Source of the DNA: DASZYF01 sp035545535
GTDB taxonomy: Bacteria; Actinomycetota; Actinomycetes; Mycobacteriales; CAJCIY01
Length of the DNA stretch: 48,373 bases
Direction of reading: 5' to 3'
Assembly (NCBI GenBank): GCA_035545535.1
Contig: DASZYF010000117.1
Location: forward strand, 1-48,373
Below are positions 1-8,376 of the stretch, in pieces. The notes below the pieces were generated by a model. The model saw only the letters and a program-made list of their open reading frames with translations, made no database searches and was not told where the DNA came from. Made by a program: the position numbers and the translations under genes. The stretch's first letter is position 1; each line of letters starts with the position of its first letter.

Positions 1-2204
1 TGCTCGCCGGCACCGGCGCCGGGGACTTCGACCCCGAGTGGTCAGCCGACGGGTCGAAGATCGCCTACTCCCACCTCGGTGCGCAGATCGGGTCGACCGA
101 GAGCTATCCGTTCGACGAGTACGTGAGCAACGCGGACGGCAGCGGCTCGGCCACGAAGGTCACGACCGTCGCTGGCGTCAAGCAGTTCGACGCCTCGTTC
201 CACTGGGCCAAGGACGGGCAGAGCCTGCTCGGCGCCGCGAGCTTCGGAGGGCGCCCGGGGCTCTGGCGGCTTCCCGTGGACACCGACGCGGGAGTGGAGC
301 CCGAGCTCGTCGACGACGGCGCGACCGGCGGCACCCCGCAGTGGGCCAGCGCGATGATCCCCGGCTCCTACGTGGCGTCCTCGTTCCCCCTGACCCTCGC
401 GGGGGGCACACCCGCACAGGCGTTCCACGTCTCGGCGGCGAACGAGCAGACGAGCCACAACAGCCTGGACGAGATCGGGATCACGATCAGCAACACGACG
501 GACCTCACCGCCGCGCAGGTGCACCTGACCTACGACTCCGGCGACGGCCCGCAGGCGGTGAGCCTCTCGGACGGCGCCGGCGGCACCATCACGGGGACGA
601 TCGAGCTGCCCGGCGGGATCCCGGCGGAAGCGGTGCGCACGACCCCGATGACGGTGTCGCTGGACGCCGGCGCATCCGCGCAAAGCCTCCACGTCGAGCT
701 CATGCGCCTCGGTGACTCGGACCCGGAGAACCCGGTGAGCGAGCAGGGGTCGGAGATCGTGGCCGCGACGCCGACGACGACGGCGCTCGATGCTCCGGCG
801 ACCGCGCACTCCGGGGCGCCGGTGATGTTGACCGCGACGGTCGATCCGAGCGCAGCGACGGGCACGGTGACGTTCTACGACGGGGCGACGCCGATCGGTG
901 CGCCCGTGACCGTGACGGGCGGGACCGCAGCGACGACCACCAGCACGCTCACGAACGGTCAGCACACGATCGAGGCCGTGTACTCCGGCGCGGTCGCGAC
1001 CGACACGGACCCGGCGTACGCGTCGAGCACCAGCCCGACGAGGTCCATCACGATCGCCGGACTGCCGGGCGCGCCCGGTGTGACCGCGCAGCGCGGCAAC
1101 GACTCGGCCGTCATCACGGTCACTGCTCCCGCGAGCGACGGCGGTGCGGCGATCGACCAGTACACGATCACGCTCACACCCGGACCGATCACCCGGACGC
1201 TCACCGCGCCAGGAACTACTACCGTCTCCGGTCTGACGAACGGCGTCACCTACGCGGTGTCGGCCACCGCGCACAACAGTGTCGGTGACGGACCGGCCGG
1301 CACGACGTCGGTCACGCCCGCCGCGGTGCCGGACGCACCGGTCGCCAGCTCGGTGACTGCGGGCAACGGCCGCATCACGCTCGCGTTCTCGACACCGGCG
1401 AGCAACGGTTCGCCCATCACGGGTTACACCGTCACCGCGACGCCGCTCGACGCCGCCAGCGGCAGCGCGAGGAAGGTGACCGGCACGGGCAGCCCCGTCA
1501 CCGTCACCGGACTCACGAACGGCGCTGCCTACTCCCTCGTCGTGCACGCGACCAACGCCATCGGCGACGGGCCCGACTCCGCGCCGATCGTCGGTGTCGC
1601 CGGCATCGCGCAGGGCGTGAGCCTCCTGCTGTCCCACAACCCCGTGCCGGTCGGCCACCCGCTGCAGTTCTACGGCTACGTCGTCGACCACAGCGTGCCC
1701 TTGCCACACACCGCGGTCGTCCTGCAGCAGCGCCTGTCGAAGACGAAGACGAACAGCCTCGCAACCGTCACGACTGACGCGCAGGGTCGCTTCACCTACT
1801 CACTGCGCCTCGTGCACACCGGGGCGGTGCGGGCCCACGCACAGATCGAGGGCAAGACGAGCTACTCGAAGGAGCTGCTCGCGAAGATCGCGTTCGTGCT
1901 GCTGAAGGTGAAGGCCGTCATCAGCCACGGGCATGTCGTCATCACCGGCTTCATCACGCCGGGGAGCCCTTCACCGTTCGGCGAGGCGCCGGACCGGGTG
2001 GCGATCTACCGCTCGAACGCGAAGGGCGTGAAGCTCGCGTACATCGGTGACGCGAAGCTCACGAAGACGGCCAAGGGTGCGGCCAAGACAGGCTTCACGT
2101 ACGACCACAAGGCGTCGGTGCTCGCGGGCTCGACCTATGTGTACGTGAACCCGCTCGGCACACGGGCGAACTGGAGCACGCACACCACGGTCAGGGTCAC
2201 GTGA
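1..2204 (+). CDS. Large secreted beta-propeller / Ig-like / fibronectin III protein (5' end missing)
   Basis: The frame is open from base 3 and enters from the left edge, so the true start lies outside the window; 733 residues are visible. The first residues carry a TolB/PD40-type propeller repeat (DPEWSADGSKIAY). After a linker comes an Ig-like repeat of the Big_3 type at about residues 255-352 (TGTVTFYDG, then GQHTIEAVYSG). Two fibronectin type III domains follow at about 353-440 and 441-533, each with a GLTNG(V/A)xY strand. The last 200 residues are beta-rich and Lys-rich and unassigned. This build is typical of exported surface or matrix proteins. No catalytic motif is visible, so the ligand is unknown. 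It ends with TGA about 56 bases before the convergent gene at 2261. Confidence 0.8.
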   Translation, partial: LAGTGAGDFDPEWSADGSKIAYSHLGAQIGSTESYPFDEYVSNADGSGSATKVTTVAGVKQFDASFHWAKDGQSLLGAASFGGRPGLWRLPVDTDAGVEPELVDDGATGGTPQWASAMIPGSYVASSFPLTLAGGTPAQAFHVSAANEQTSHNSLDEIGITISNTTDLTAAQVHLTYDSGDGPQAVSLSDGAGGTITGTIELPGGIPAEAVRTTPMTVSLDAGASAQSLHVELMRLGDSDPENPVSEQGSEIVAATPTTTALDAPATAHSGAPVMLTATVDPSAATGTVTFYDGATPIGAPVTVTGGTAATTTSTLTNGQHTIEAVYSGAVATDTDPAYASSTSPTRSITIAGLPGAPGVTAQRGNDSAVITVTAPASDGGAAIDQYTITLTPGPITRTLTAPGTTTVSGLTNGVTYAVSATAHNSVGDGPAGTTSVTPAAVPDAPVASSVTAGNGRITLAFSTPASNGSPITGYTVTATPLDAASGSARKVTGTGSPVTVTGLTNGAAYSLVVHATNAIGDGPDSAPIVGVAGIAQGVSLLLSHNPVPVGHPLQFYGYVVDHSVPLPHTAVVLQQRLSKTKTNSLATVTTDAQGRFTYSLRLVHTGAVRAHAQIEGKTSYSKELLAKIAFVLLKVKAVISHGHVVITGFITPGSPSPFGEAPDRVAIYRSNAKGVKLAYIGDAKLTKTAKGAAKTGFTYDHKASVLAGSTYVYVNPLGTRANWSTHTTVRVT

Positions 2205-2260
2205 CGGTGAAGGTGCGCTAGGTGCGCGCGGCGATCAAGAAGGCGAGCTGATCCCGACGG

Positions 2261-2677
2261 TCAATGACGCCGCTGGCGGCGGTAGGCGATCTGCTCGCCG
2301 CGGACCTGCTGGACCGCGGGGAAGAACCAGGGCGGCAGCTCGGCGCTCTCCTGGACGACCGCGAGCTCTTCCTTCGTCAAGGTCAGCGCCACCGCCTCGC
2401 ACGCCTCGGCGTACTCACGCATCCGGTGGCCCCGGATCTCCTTGCGGTCACGGTGCGAGAGGTAGCTGCCGCGGCCGCCGGAGCCGGTGATGAGGCTCGT
2501 CCACCATGGCTGCGCCAGTCGTTCGATCTCCGGCCGGGCCGCCAACCAGACGAGGCGCTCGGGGCGCAGCCGTTCGCGTGGCGGCCAGTCCTTCGGCTTG
2601 CGGACCTTGCGCTTGTACGGCCCAAGACCGTCGCGGCGCGCGGCGGGCGGTCGGGGCGGCATCCCGAAGTCACTCAC
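2261..2677 (-). CDS. Hypothetical protein downstream of purL and the SCP-like gene
   Basis: The 138-residue protein is basic and rich in Arg, Pro and Trp; I do not recognise the family. The N-terminal third is Lys/Arg/Pro rich and the middle holds PWWTSLITGSGGRGSYLSHRD. The C-terminal half looks helical (residues about 85-125) and ends in a basic tail. No signal peptide or membrane segment is seen. I chose the GTG at 2677 because it overlaps the stop of the upstream gene (GTGA), suggesting translational coupling; an internal ATG at 2662 is the alternative. It is the last gene of the purL-proximal operon, but nothing links it to purine synthesis. Confidence 0.65.
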   Translation of the reverse strand: MSDFGMPPRPPAARRDGLGPYKRKVRKPKDWPPRERLRPERLVWLAARPEIERLAQPWWTSLITGSGGRGSYLSHRDRKEIRGHRMREYAEACEAVALTLTKEELAVVQESAELPPWFFPAVQQVRGEQIAYRRQRRH

Positions 2678-3042
2678 GCGAGCAACGGTAGATAGGGCGA
2701 GAGGTCGCTGCGAACGCCGCTCGCACGGATGATGCCGTCGTCGATCGCGGCATCCCACGAGATGCGCCCGGTCGCGAGCCGCAGCCAGTCGGTCGGGGAG
2801 ATCTCGACCGTCGCCGGCGGCGTGCCCCGACGGTGCCTCTGCCCCTCGATGATCTGCACGGCGGCGAAGGGCGGCACGCGCAGCTCGACCGACCGGCCCG
2901 GGACGCGGGCGGCGATCAGCCTGGTCAGCGCGCGGCACGCGCGCTCGAGGTCGGGCCGCGCGGGTGCCTCGTCGGCGTCGAGCGCGCGCAGTGCGCGATC
3001 GAGCGCCGCCGCCTCGTCGGACGTCAGGCCGTCGGCTGCCAC
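2674..3042 (-). CDS. Sterol carrier family (SCP2-like) protein
   Basis: This 122-residue protein resembles the small bacterial sterol-carrier-family proteins encoded beside purine genes in actinobacteria. The visible pattern is RSVELRVPPFAAVQIIEG, a Pro/Thr stretch, VEISPTDWLRLATG and a C-terminal ISGVRSDLSPYLPLL-like tail (here ASGVRSDLSPYLPLL), as in SCP2-type hydrophobic-pocket domains. The GTG at 3042 overlaps the 3' end of purL by 19 bases; there is no ATG at the N terminus. The stop overlaps the next start by four bases. The family is thought to bind lipids, but the reason for its purine context is unknown. The family call is by sequence resemblance only. Confidence 0.7.
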   Translation of the reverse strand: MAADGLTSDEAAALDRALRALDADEAPARPDLERACRALTRLIAARVPGRSVELRVPPFAAVQIIEGQRHRRGTPPATVEISPTDWLRLATGRISWDAAIDDGIIRASGVRSDLSPYLPLLA

Positions 3043-5315
3043 TGCTCGAGCGCGTTGCCGAACAGGCGCGGGAGGGTGCCCTCCCAGGCCGCCTCGAGCT
3101 CGGGCAGCGGGATCGTGAAGGCGCCATCCACCGCGAGCGCGTCGCCCCCGGTCACGCCGACCTTGGTGCAGCGCAGGCCCTTCGCCGCGCACAGCTCGGC
3201 GACCCGCTCGGCGTCGGCCGGGGCGACCGCGACGACCGCCCGCCCGGCACTCTCGCTGAAGAGCCAGACGAACGGGTCGAGGCCGCCCGGCAGCGTGACG
3301 GTCGCTCCGACTCCGCGACGCAGCGTGCACTCGACGAGCGCCTGCGCGAGCCCGCCGTCGGACAGGTCGTGCGCCGCCTGCAGGACCCCGGTGCGCGCGC
3401 CCTCGACGAGCACCTCGGCGAGCGCCTTCTCGGCAGCGAGGTCGACCTTCGGCGGCAGCCCACCGAGGTGCTTGTGCGTCACCCACGCCCACTCGGACCC
3501 GCCGAGCTCGTCGGCGGTCTGGCCGAGCAGCAGCACGTCGAGACCCTCGGCCGCGAAGCCGTGCGGCACCCGCCGCGTGACGTCGTCGACGATGCCGAGC
3601 ACGCCGACGACCGGGGTCGGGTTGATCGGGTTGGCGCCGGTCGAGTTGTAGAACGAGACGTTGCCGCCGGTGACGGGCAGGCCCAGCTCACGGCAGGCGG
3701 CGACGATGCCGCGCACGGCCTCGGCGAACTGCCACATGACGGCGGGGTCCTCGGGCGAGCCGAAGTTGAGGCAGTCGGTGACCGCGTAGGGCTCGGCACC
3801 GACGGTGGCGACGTTGCGGTAGGCCTCGGCGACCGCGAGCTGCGCACCGGTGAACGGGTCGAGCCGGGCGAAGCGGCCGTTGCCGTCGGTCGACAGCGCG
3901 ACGCCGCGGGTGCTCGTGTCCGACAACCGGATGACGCCCGCGTCCTCGGGCTGCGCGAGCACGGTGTTGCCGAGGACGTAGCGGTCGTACTGCTCGGTGA
4001 CCCAGCGCCGGCTGCAGAGGTTGGGCGAGGCCGCCATCGCGAGGACGGTCGCGCGCAGCTCGTCACCGGATGCCGGCCGGGCCAGCCGGTCCGGGGTGTC
4101 CGCCTGCAGCGCGTCCTGCGCGACCGGTCGCTCCCAAGGGCGCTCGTAGACCGGCCCTTCGTCGGCCAGCGACGCGGGCGGCGCGTCCACGATGACGGCG
4201 CCGTGCCACTCGACGACCAGCCGGCCGTCGTCGGTGACCTCGGCGACGTCGGTGGCGAGCACGCCCCACTTCGCGCACACCGCGAGCGCCGCGTCGAGGT
4301 TCTCCGGCGTGACGATCGCGAGCATGCGCTCCTGCGACTCGCTGACCAGCACCTCCCACGGCTGCATCGACGGCTCGCGCAGCGGGACCCGGTCGAGCTG
4401 CACGCGCATGCCCGCACGCGCCGCGGCGGCGGTCTCGCTGATGGCGCACGTGAAGCCGGCGCCGCCGAGGTCCTGGATGCCCACGACGAGGCCCGCGTCG
4501 TAGAGCTCGAGGCAGCACTCGGTGACGATCTTCTCCTCGAAGGGGTCGCCGACCTGCACCGACGGCCGCTTCGCCGGACCACCGTCGTCCTCGAACGTGG
4601 CCGACGCGAGCACGCTCACGCCGCCGATGCCATCGCGTCCGGTCTTCGCGCCGAGCAGCACGACGCGGTTGCCCGCGCCGGTGGCCTGCGCGGTCTGCAG
4701 CCGGGCGACCGGCAGCACGCCGAGGCACAGGGCGTTGACGAGCGGGTTGCCGTCGTAGCTCGGGTCGAACACGACCTCACCGCCGACGTTGGGCAGGCCG
4801 ATGCAGTTGCCGTAGCCGCCGACCCCGGCGACGACGCCGCGCACGACGCGGGCCACGTCGGTGGCCTGTTCGCCGAGCGGATCGCCGAAGCGCAGCGGGT
4901 CCATGACGGCGACCGGACGGGCGCCCATCGCGAGGATGTCGCGGATGATGCCGCCGACCCCGGTGGCCGCGCCCTGGTACGGCTCGACGTAGCTCGGGTG
5001 GTTGTGGCTCTCGACCTTGAACGTCACCGCGAGCCCGTCACCGACGTCGACGACGCCCGCGTTCGCGCCGATGCCCGCGAGGACCCGGTCACCGCCGGGG
5101 AGGTCGCCGAACTGGCGCAGGTGCACCTTGGAGCTCTTGTAGGAGCAGTGCTCGCTCCACATGACGCTGTACATCGCCAGCTCGGACTCGGTGGGACGGC
5201 GCCCGAGCACCTCACGGATGCGCGCGTACTCGTCGTCCTTCAGGCCGAGGTCGGCGTAGGGCTGGTCCAGCTCCGGGGACTGCGCGGCCAGATCGACGGT
5301 GTCGACGTCACTCAC
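3024..5315 (-). CDS. purL: Phosphoribosylformylglycinamidine synthase subunit PurL
   Basis: PurL is the ATP-dependent synthase subunit of the three-part FGAM synthase. It converts FGAR to FGAM with ammonia from PurQ, in complex with PurS. The 763 residues match the small (PurSQL-type) PurL. Recognisable blocks are SEHCSYKSS (His56), FKVESHNHPS (His104/His106), QGAATGVGGI, the LGAKTGRDGIGG glycine-rich region, DLGGAG, and SFYNSTG and HDLSDGGLAQ in the second half. The start is a GTG (MSDVDTVD). purQ lies upstream, separated by an unrelated secreted-protein gene. The 3' end overlaps the SCP-like gene. Confidence 0.97.
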   Translation of the reverse strand: MSDVDTVDLAAQSPELDQPYADLGLKDDEYARIREVLGRRPTESELAMYSVMWSEHCSYKSSKVHLRQFGDLPGGDRVLAGIGANAGVVDVGDGLAVTFKVESHNHPSYVEPYQGAATGVGGIIRDILAMGARPVAVMDPLRFGDPLGEQATDVARVVRGVVAGVGGYGNCIGLPNVGGEVVFDPSYDGNPLVNALCLGVLPVARLQTAQATGAGNRVVLLGAKTGRDGIGGVSVLASATFEDDGGPAKRPSVQVGDPFEEKIVTECCLELYDAGLVVGIQDLGGAGFTCAISETAAAARAGMRVQLDRVPLREPSMQPWEVLVSESQERMLAIVTPENLDAALAVCAKWGVLATDVAEVTDDGRLVVEWHGAVIVDAPPASLADEGPVYERPWERPVAQDALQADTPDRLARPASGDELRATVLAMAASPNLCSRRWVTEQYDRYVLGNTVLAQPEDAGVIRLSDTSTRGVALSTDGNGRFARLDPFTGAQLAVAEAYRNVATVGAEPYAVTDCLNFGSPEDPAVMWQFAEAVRGIVAACRELGLPVTGGNVSFYNSTGANPINPTPVVGVLGIVDDVTRRVPHGFAAEGLDVLLLGQTADELGGSEWAWVTHKHLGGLPPKVDLAAEKALAEVLVEGARTGVLQAAHDLSDGGLAQALVECTLRRGVGATVTLPGGLDPFVWLFSESAGRAVVAVAPADAERVAELCAAKGLRCTKVGVTGGDALAVDGAFTIPLPELEAAWEGTLPRLFGNALEQWQPTA

Positions 5316-5352
5316 GGAGATGTCAGCTCACAGCTTCATGTCAGGTGGGGCG

Positions 5353-6699
5353 CTACTTGATGGTGATGGGTCGGTTCGCGATGACGATGACCTTCTGGCC
5401 CTTGCGGTGCAGCGTGATGTACAGCTGCGCGTGCACCACGTGGTTCTTGCCGGTGCCGTAGGTCACGCGGGCCTTCTGCGGCAGCTTGAACCCGAAGACG
5501 CCGCTGCGCTTCGGCAGGAACGTCGTCGTGCCGTGCGCGATGCGCCGGTTGCTGCCACCGACCTTCTTGAGGATGGCGACGTCGAACGGGCACTTGCCGG
5601 TGCTGCCGCACGCGAGGTCGAGCAGGAGCCGGCCCTGGCCCGGTGTGCCGATGCCGGTGAGCGCACCCGCCGCGACCTTGCCGACGAGGATCGTCACCGT
5701 CGCGACGTTCGAGCTGTGCGTGTTCTGCAACGTGTACGTGAACGTGTCGTACCCGGTGAAGGCCTCGGCCGGCTTGTAGGTGAACGAGCCGTCGCTGTTC
5801 AGCACCACCGCGCCGTGCAGCGGCTTGCGCGCGAGCTGAGGCGCCACGCCGTAGGTCGTGTCGTTCTTGAGCACGCCCGGAGCGGGCACGTCGAGCGTGG
5901 TGCCCTGCTTGACCGAGTACTCGTCGTCGTTGAGGGCGAACCCGGGCTCGTAGTACGCGAGCTGCACGCGGCCACCCATGCGGGTGCAGTCCGAGCCGCT
6001 CTGCGTGCAGTTGCTGCCCTTGTACGGTCCGACGTCGGAGCCCGCGTGGCCGCCGCTGCCGAGCGTGCCGCCCGCGCCACCCGGCGCGCCGCCGCCACCG
6101 CCGCCGCTGCCGGCCGGGATCGCGCCGTCGTCGCCCGCACCGCCGTCGTTGCCCGCCGCCGGGCTGCCCGACGCCTGGTAGTCGGTCGTCGCGCCACCGC
6201 CACCACCGCCGGCCGCGACTGCGATCGGGGTCGCGCCGTTCACCGCGAGGCTGGACGCGCCGCCACCGCCGCCGCCGATGCTGGAGCCGCTGCTGCTGCC
6301 GTCGCCACCCTTGCCGTAGCCCGCGCCGCCGACACCGGCGTTGGGGTCGCTGCACGCGGTCTGGCAGCCGTTGTTGCCGGGAGCGCCGACGATGATGTTG
6401 AGCGTCGAGCCCGGGGTGGAGGCGAAGTCGATCTCGACGATGTCACCGGGACCGCCGACCGTCGTCGTGGCGCCGGAACCGCCGTTGCCCCCGTAGGAGC
6501 CCTCGACGTCGGCGACGATGCGGGTGACGCCCGCGGGCACGACGTAGCTGTACGTCCCGGGGTCGTCGTAGATGGGCCCTTCGACGAGCGTGGGCGACGT
6601 GGCCAGCGGCCGGGCGGAGGCCGGCGCGGCGAACGCGAGAGACCCGGCGGCGCAGGCGACGGCGAGCGGCGCGGCGATCGAGAGCAGGGGTCGCTTCAT
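5353..6699 (-). CDS. Secreted glycine-rich protein with Ig-like domain, inserted between purQ and purL
   Basis: The 448-residue protein starts with a signal peptide (MKRPLLS, hydrophobic core, AxA near residue 28). A Gly-rich domain fills about residues 40-245; VPAGVTRIVADVEG, LNIIVG and two poly-Gly runs followed by SLAVNG and IAVAAGGGGGG match the glycine-rich fold found next to receptor domains such as ALK. Next comes a bacterial Ig/cadherin-like domain at about 255-340 (DDEYSVKQGTTLDV, GSFTYKPAEAFTGYDTFTYTL) and a basic C-terminal beta region. GGGAGG at 6707-6712 is 7 bases before ATG 6699 but only 1 before ATG 6705, so I prefer 6699. It is exported and has no evident purine role. Adhesion or a structural role is a guess. 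Confidence 0.8.
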   Translation of the reverse strand: MKRPLLSIAAPLAVACAAGSLAFAAPASARPLATSPTLVEGPIYDDPGTYSYVVPAGVTRIVADVEGSYGGNGGSGATTTVGGPGDIVEIDFASTPGSTLNIIVGAPGNNGCQTACSDPNAGVGGAGYGKGGDGSSSGSSIGGGGGGASSLAVNGATPIAVAAGGGGGGATTDYQASGSPAAGNDGGAGDDGAIPAGSGGGGGGAPGGAGGTLGSGGHAGSDVGPYKGSNCTQSGSDCTRMGGRVQLAYYEPGFALNDDEYSVKQGTTLDVPAPGVLKNDTTYGVAPQLARKPLHGAVVLNSDGSFTYKPAEAFTGYDTFTYTLQNTHSSNVATVTILVGKVAAGALTGIGTPGQGRLLLDLACGSTGKCPFDVAILKKVGGSNRRIAHGTTTFLPKRSGVFGFKLPQKARVTYGTGKNHVVHAQLYITLHRKGQKVIVIANRPITIK

Positions 6700-6724
6700 C
6701 TGCATGCCTCCCGGCCTCCGGCCT

Positions 6725-7399
6725 TCACACCAGCACTGCGTTCAGGACGGACGTGAAGAACGGCAGGCCGTCGGTGCCCGAGCCGGTGAGCTCCTCGACC
6801 GCGTGCTCGGGGTGGGGCATCAGCCCCACGACCCGGCCGCGCTCGTCGGTGATCCCGGCGATGTCGCGCAGGCTGCCGTTGGGGTTGGCGCCGAGGTAGC
6901 GGGCCACAACCCGTCCATCGCCCTCGAGGCGGTCGAGCGTTTCGCCGTCCGCGACGAAGCACCCCTCGCCGTTCTTCACCGGCACGACGATCTCGTCGCC
7001 GCCGGAGTAGCCCGAGGTCCACACGGTCGTCGCGTTCTCGATGCGCAGCCGCTGGTCGCGGTTGCGGAAGCGCAGGTGCTGGTTGCGGGTGAGCGCACCC
7101 GGGAGCAGCCCGGCCTCGCACAGCACCTGGAAGCCGTTGCAGATGCCGAGGACCGGCAGGCCCCCGCGTGCGGCGTCGATGACCTCCCGCATGACCGGCG
7201 AGAACCGGGCGATCGCCCCGCAGCGCAAGTAGTCGCCGTAGGAGAAGCCGCCGGGCAGGATCACCGCGTCGACGTCGCGCAGCGTGTGGTCCGCGTGCCA
7301 GAGAGCCACCGGTTCGCCGCCCGCGATCCGCACCGCCCGCTGGGCGTCGGTGTCGTCGAGGCTGCCGGGGAAGGTCACCACCCCCACCCGTGCCGTCAC
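6725..7399 (-). CDS. purQ: Phosphoribosylformylglycinamidine synthase, glutaminase subunit PurQ
   Basis: PurQ releases ammonia from glutamine for PurL. The 224 residues form a class I glutamine amidotransferase: the nucleophile elbow GICNGFQ places Cys87, and PHPEH gives His196 and Glu198 of the triad. The GFSYGDYLR oxyanion region is intact. The GTG start at 7399 is supported by a TACGAT -10 box ending 6 bases upstream, which would make a leaderless transcript in addition to read-through from purS (23 bases upstream). The secreted glycine-rich protein gene follows after 25 bases. Confidence 0.97.
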   Translation of the reverse strand: MTARVGVVTFPGSLDDTDAQRAVRIAGGEPVALWHADHTLRDVDAVILPGGFSYGDYLRCGAIARFSPVMREVIDAARGGLPVLGICNGFQVLCEAGLLPGALTRNQHLRFRNRDQRLRIENATTVWTSGYSGGDEIVVPVKNGEGCFVADGETLDRLEGDGRVVARYLGANPNGSLRDIAGITDERGRVVGLMPHPEHAVEELTGSGTDGLPFFTSVLNAVLV

Positions 7400-7405
7400 G
7401 CGCCC

Positions 7406-7411
7406 ATCGTA
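7406..7411 (-). promoter_or_regulatory. Candidate -10 box of purQ (leaderless)
   Basis: TACGAT on the minus strand, 6 bases before GTG 7399. It lies between purS and purQ, so it would be an internal operon promoter. Confidence 0.5.
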
Positions 7412-7422
7412 GGGCGCTCCGA

Positions 7423-7677
7423 TCAGGCAGTGGCGGCGGCGACGCGGAGGGTGAAGTCCTCGATCACCGGGTTCGCGAGCAGCGTCTCGGCCAGGGCACG
7501 CACGCGTTCCAGGGCGGCCTCGTCGATCTCGCCGTCGAGCGTCAGCTCGATGTGCTTGCCGATCCGGATGCCGCTGATGGACGCGTCACCCATCTGCTGG
7601 ACCGCTCCGAGGACGGCCTGGCCCTGGGGGTCGAGGATCTCCGGCTTGAGCATCACGTCGACCACGACCGTCGCCAT
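7423..7677 (-). CDS. purS: Phosphoribosylformylglycinamidine synthase subunit PurS
   Basis: This 84-residue protein is the small structural subunit that bridges PurQ and PurL. It shows VDVMLKPEILDPQGQAVLGA, SGIRIGKHIELTL and a C-terminal NPVIEDFTL strand typical of PurS. I start at ATG 7677 (MATVVVDV) rather than at the in-frame ATG 7686, because a TAGGTT -10 box ends 7 bases before 7677 and would make the mRNA leaderless from that ATG, leaving the earlier ATG untranscribed. Immediately downstream is purQ, as expected for the FGAM synthase complex. Confidence 0.95.
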   Translation of the reverse strand: MATVVVDVMLKPEILDPQGQAVLGAVQQMGDASISGIRIGKHIELTLDGEIDEAALERVRALAETLLANPVIEDFTLRVAAATA

Positions 7678-7684
7678 GCGCTCC

Positions 7685-7690
7685 AACCTA
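7685..7690 (-). promoter_or_regulatory. Candidate -10 box of purS (leaderless)
   Basis: TAGGTT, 7 bases before ATG 7677. It decides between ATG 7677 and ATG 7686. Confidence 0.55.
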
Positions 7691-7722
7691 CTGGGCGGAC
7701 GAGAGCCCGCGAGCGGGCCCGA

Positions 7723-8364
7723 TCAGAGCAGGGCCACCACGAGCAGCGCTTGGGCGACGTGGTAGGTGACGGCCACCGCCGTGTCCATCCACGGCTTGCG
7801 CTCGACGAACTGCCGCAGGCCGATCAGCGCATCGCTGGTGCCGAACAGCAGCACGCCCGCGACCGCCCACCCCTGCTGCGTGCCGAGCCCGAGGACGATC
7901 ACCGCGCACAGCACGAGGACGTAGGCCGCGACGGGCGCGGCCATCGCGATGCCCTCCTTGCGCTTCGCGCCGCGGATGACGACCCGGCCGACGGTCGCGA
8001 GCACGACGAGCACCACCGCGACACCGACCACTGCGCCCGGACCGTCGACCTGCACCTGCGCCAGGCCCGCGAGGTACGCGCCGTGCCCGAACAGGAACGC
8101 GCCGAGGCCGCCGAGGAAGCGCTTCTCGTCGTCCGGCTCGAGCAGCAGCACGTCGCCGACGAGCCCGAGCACGAGCGCGATGACGAACGCCGCCCGCTCG
8201 GTGCTGTCCTGCGGGTTCAGCGCGGCCGCGGCTCCGATGAGCAGCACCATCACGAGCGGCTTGGCGATCCGCTCGACCTTCGTGAGGTCGCGCGCCACCG
8301 CCACCCAGTCGACGGCGCCCGTGACCGCGGCGGCCGCGAGCAGCACCGCCGTGGTGCCGTTCAC
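7723..8364 (-). CDS. YhhN/TMEM86-family membrane protein (putative lysoplasmalogenase)
   Basis: The 213-residue protein has about eight hydrophobic segments. The YhhN/TMEM86 pattern is present: an early VERIAKPLVMVLLI segment, ALVLGLVGDVLLL followed by FLGGLGAFLFGHGAYL, and LIGLRQFVER with a final VTYHVAQALLV segment. Family members hydrolyse the vinyl-ether bond of lysoplasmalogens; the Asp-rich GD(V/I)LL and FLFGHxxY motifs are the likely active site. The start is a GTG 12 bases after the purC stop, so it probably shares the purC transcript. Its place between purC and purS is odd because the product is a membrane lipid enzyme. Substrate is inferred from the family only. Confidence 0.85.
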   Translation of the reverse strand: MNGTTAVLLAAAAVTGAVDWVAVARDLTKVERIAKPLVMVLLIGAAAALNPQDSTERAAFVIALVLGLVGDVLLLEPDDEKRFLGGLGAFLFGHGAYLAGLAQVQVDGPGAVVGVAVVLVVLATVGRVVIRGAKRKEGIAMAAPVAAYVLVLCAVIVLGLGTQQGWAVAGVLLFGTSDALIGLRQFVERKPWMDTAVAVTYHVAQALLVVALL

Positions 8365-8376
8365 GGGACCGTCAGG

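Noticed and set aside
42..1709. Long antisense frame opposite the propeller/FN3 protein
   Set aside because: Composition is Arg/Gly/Asp-rich without any domain, while the plus strand shows clear FN3 and Ig repeats.
2964..5360. Very long open frame (798 residues) antisense to purL
   Set aside because: It is an Arg-rich shadow of purL produced by high GC; the purL frame has unmistakable motifs.
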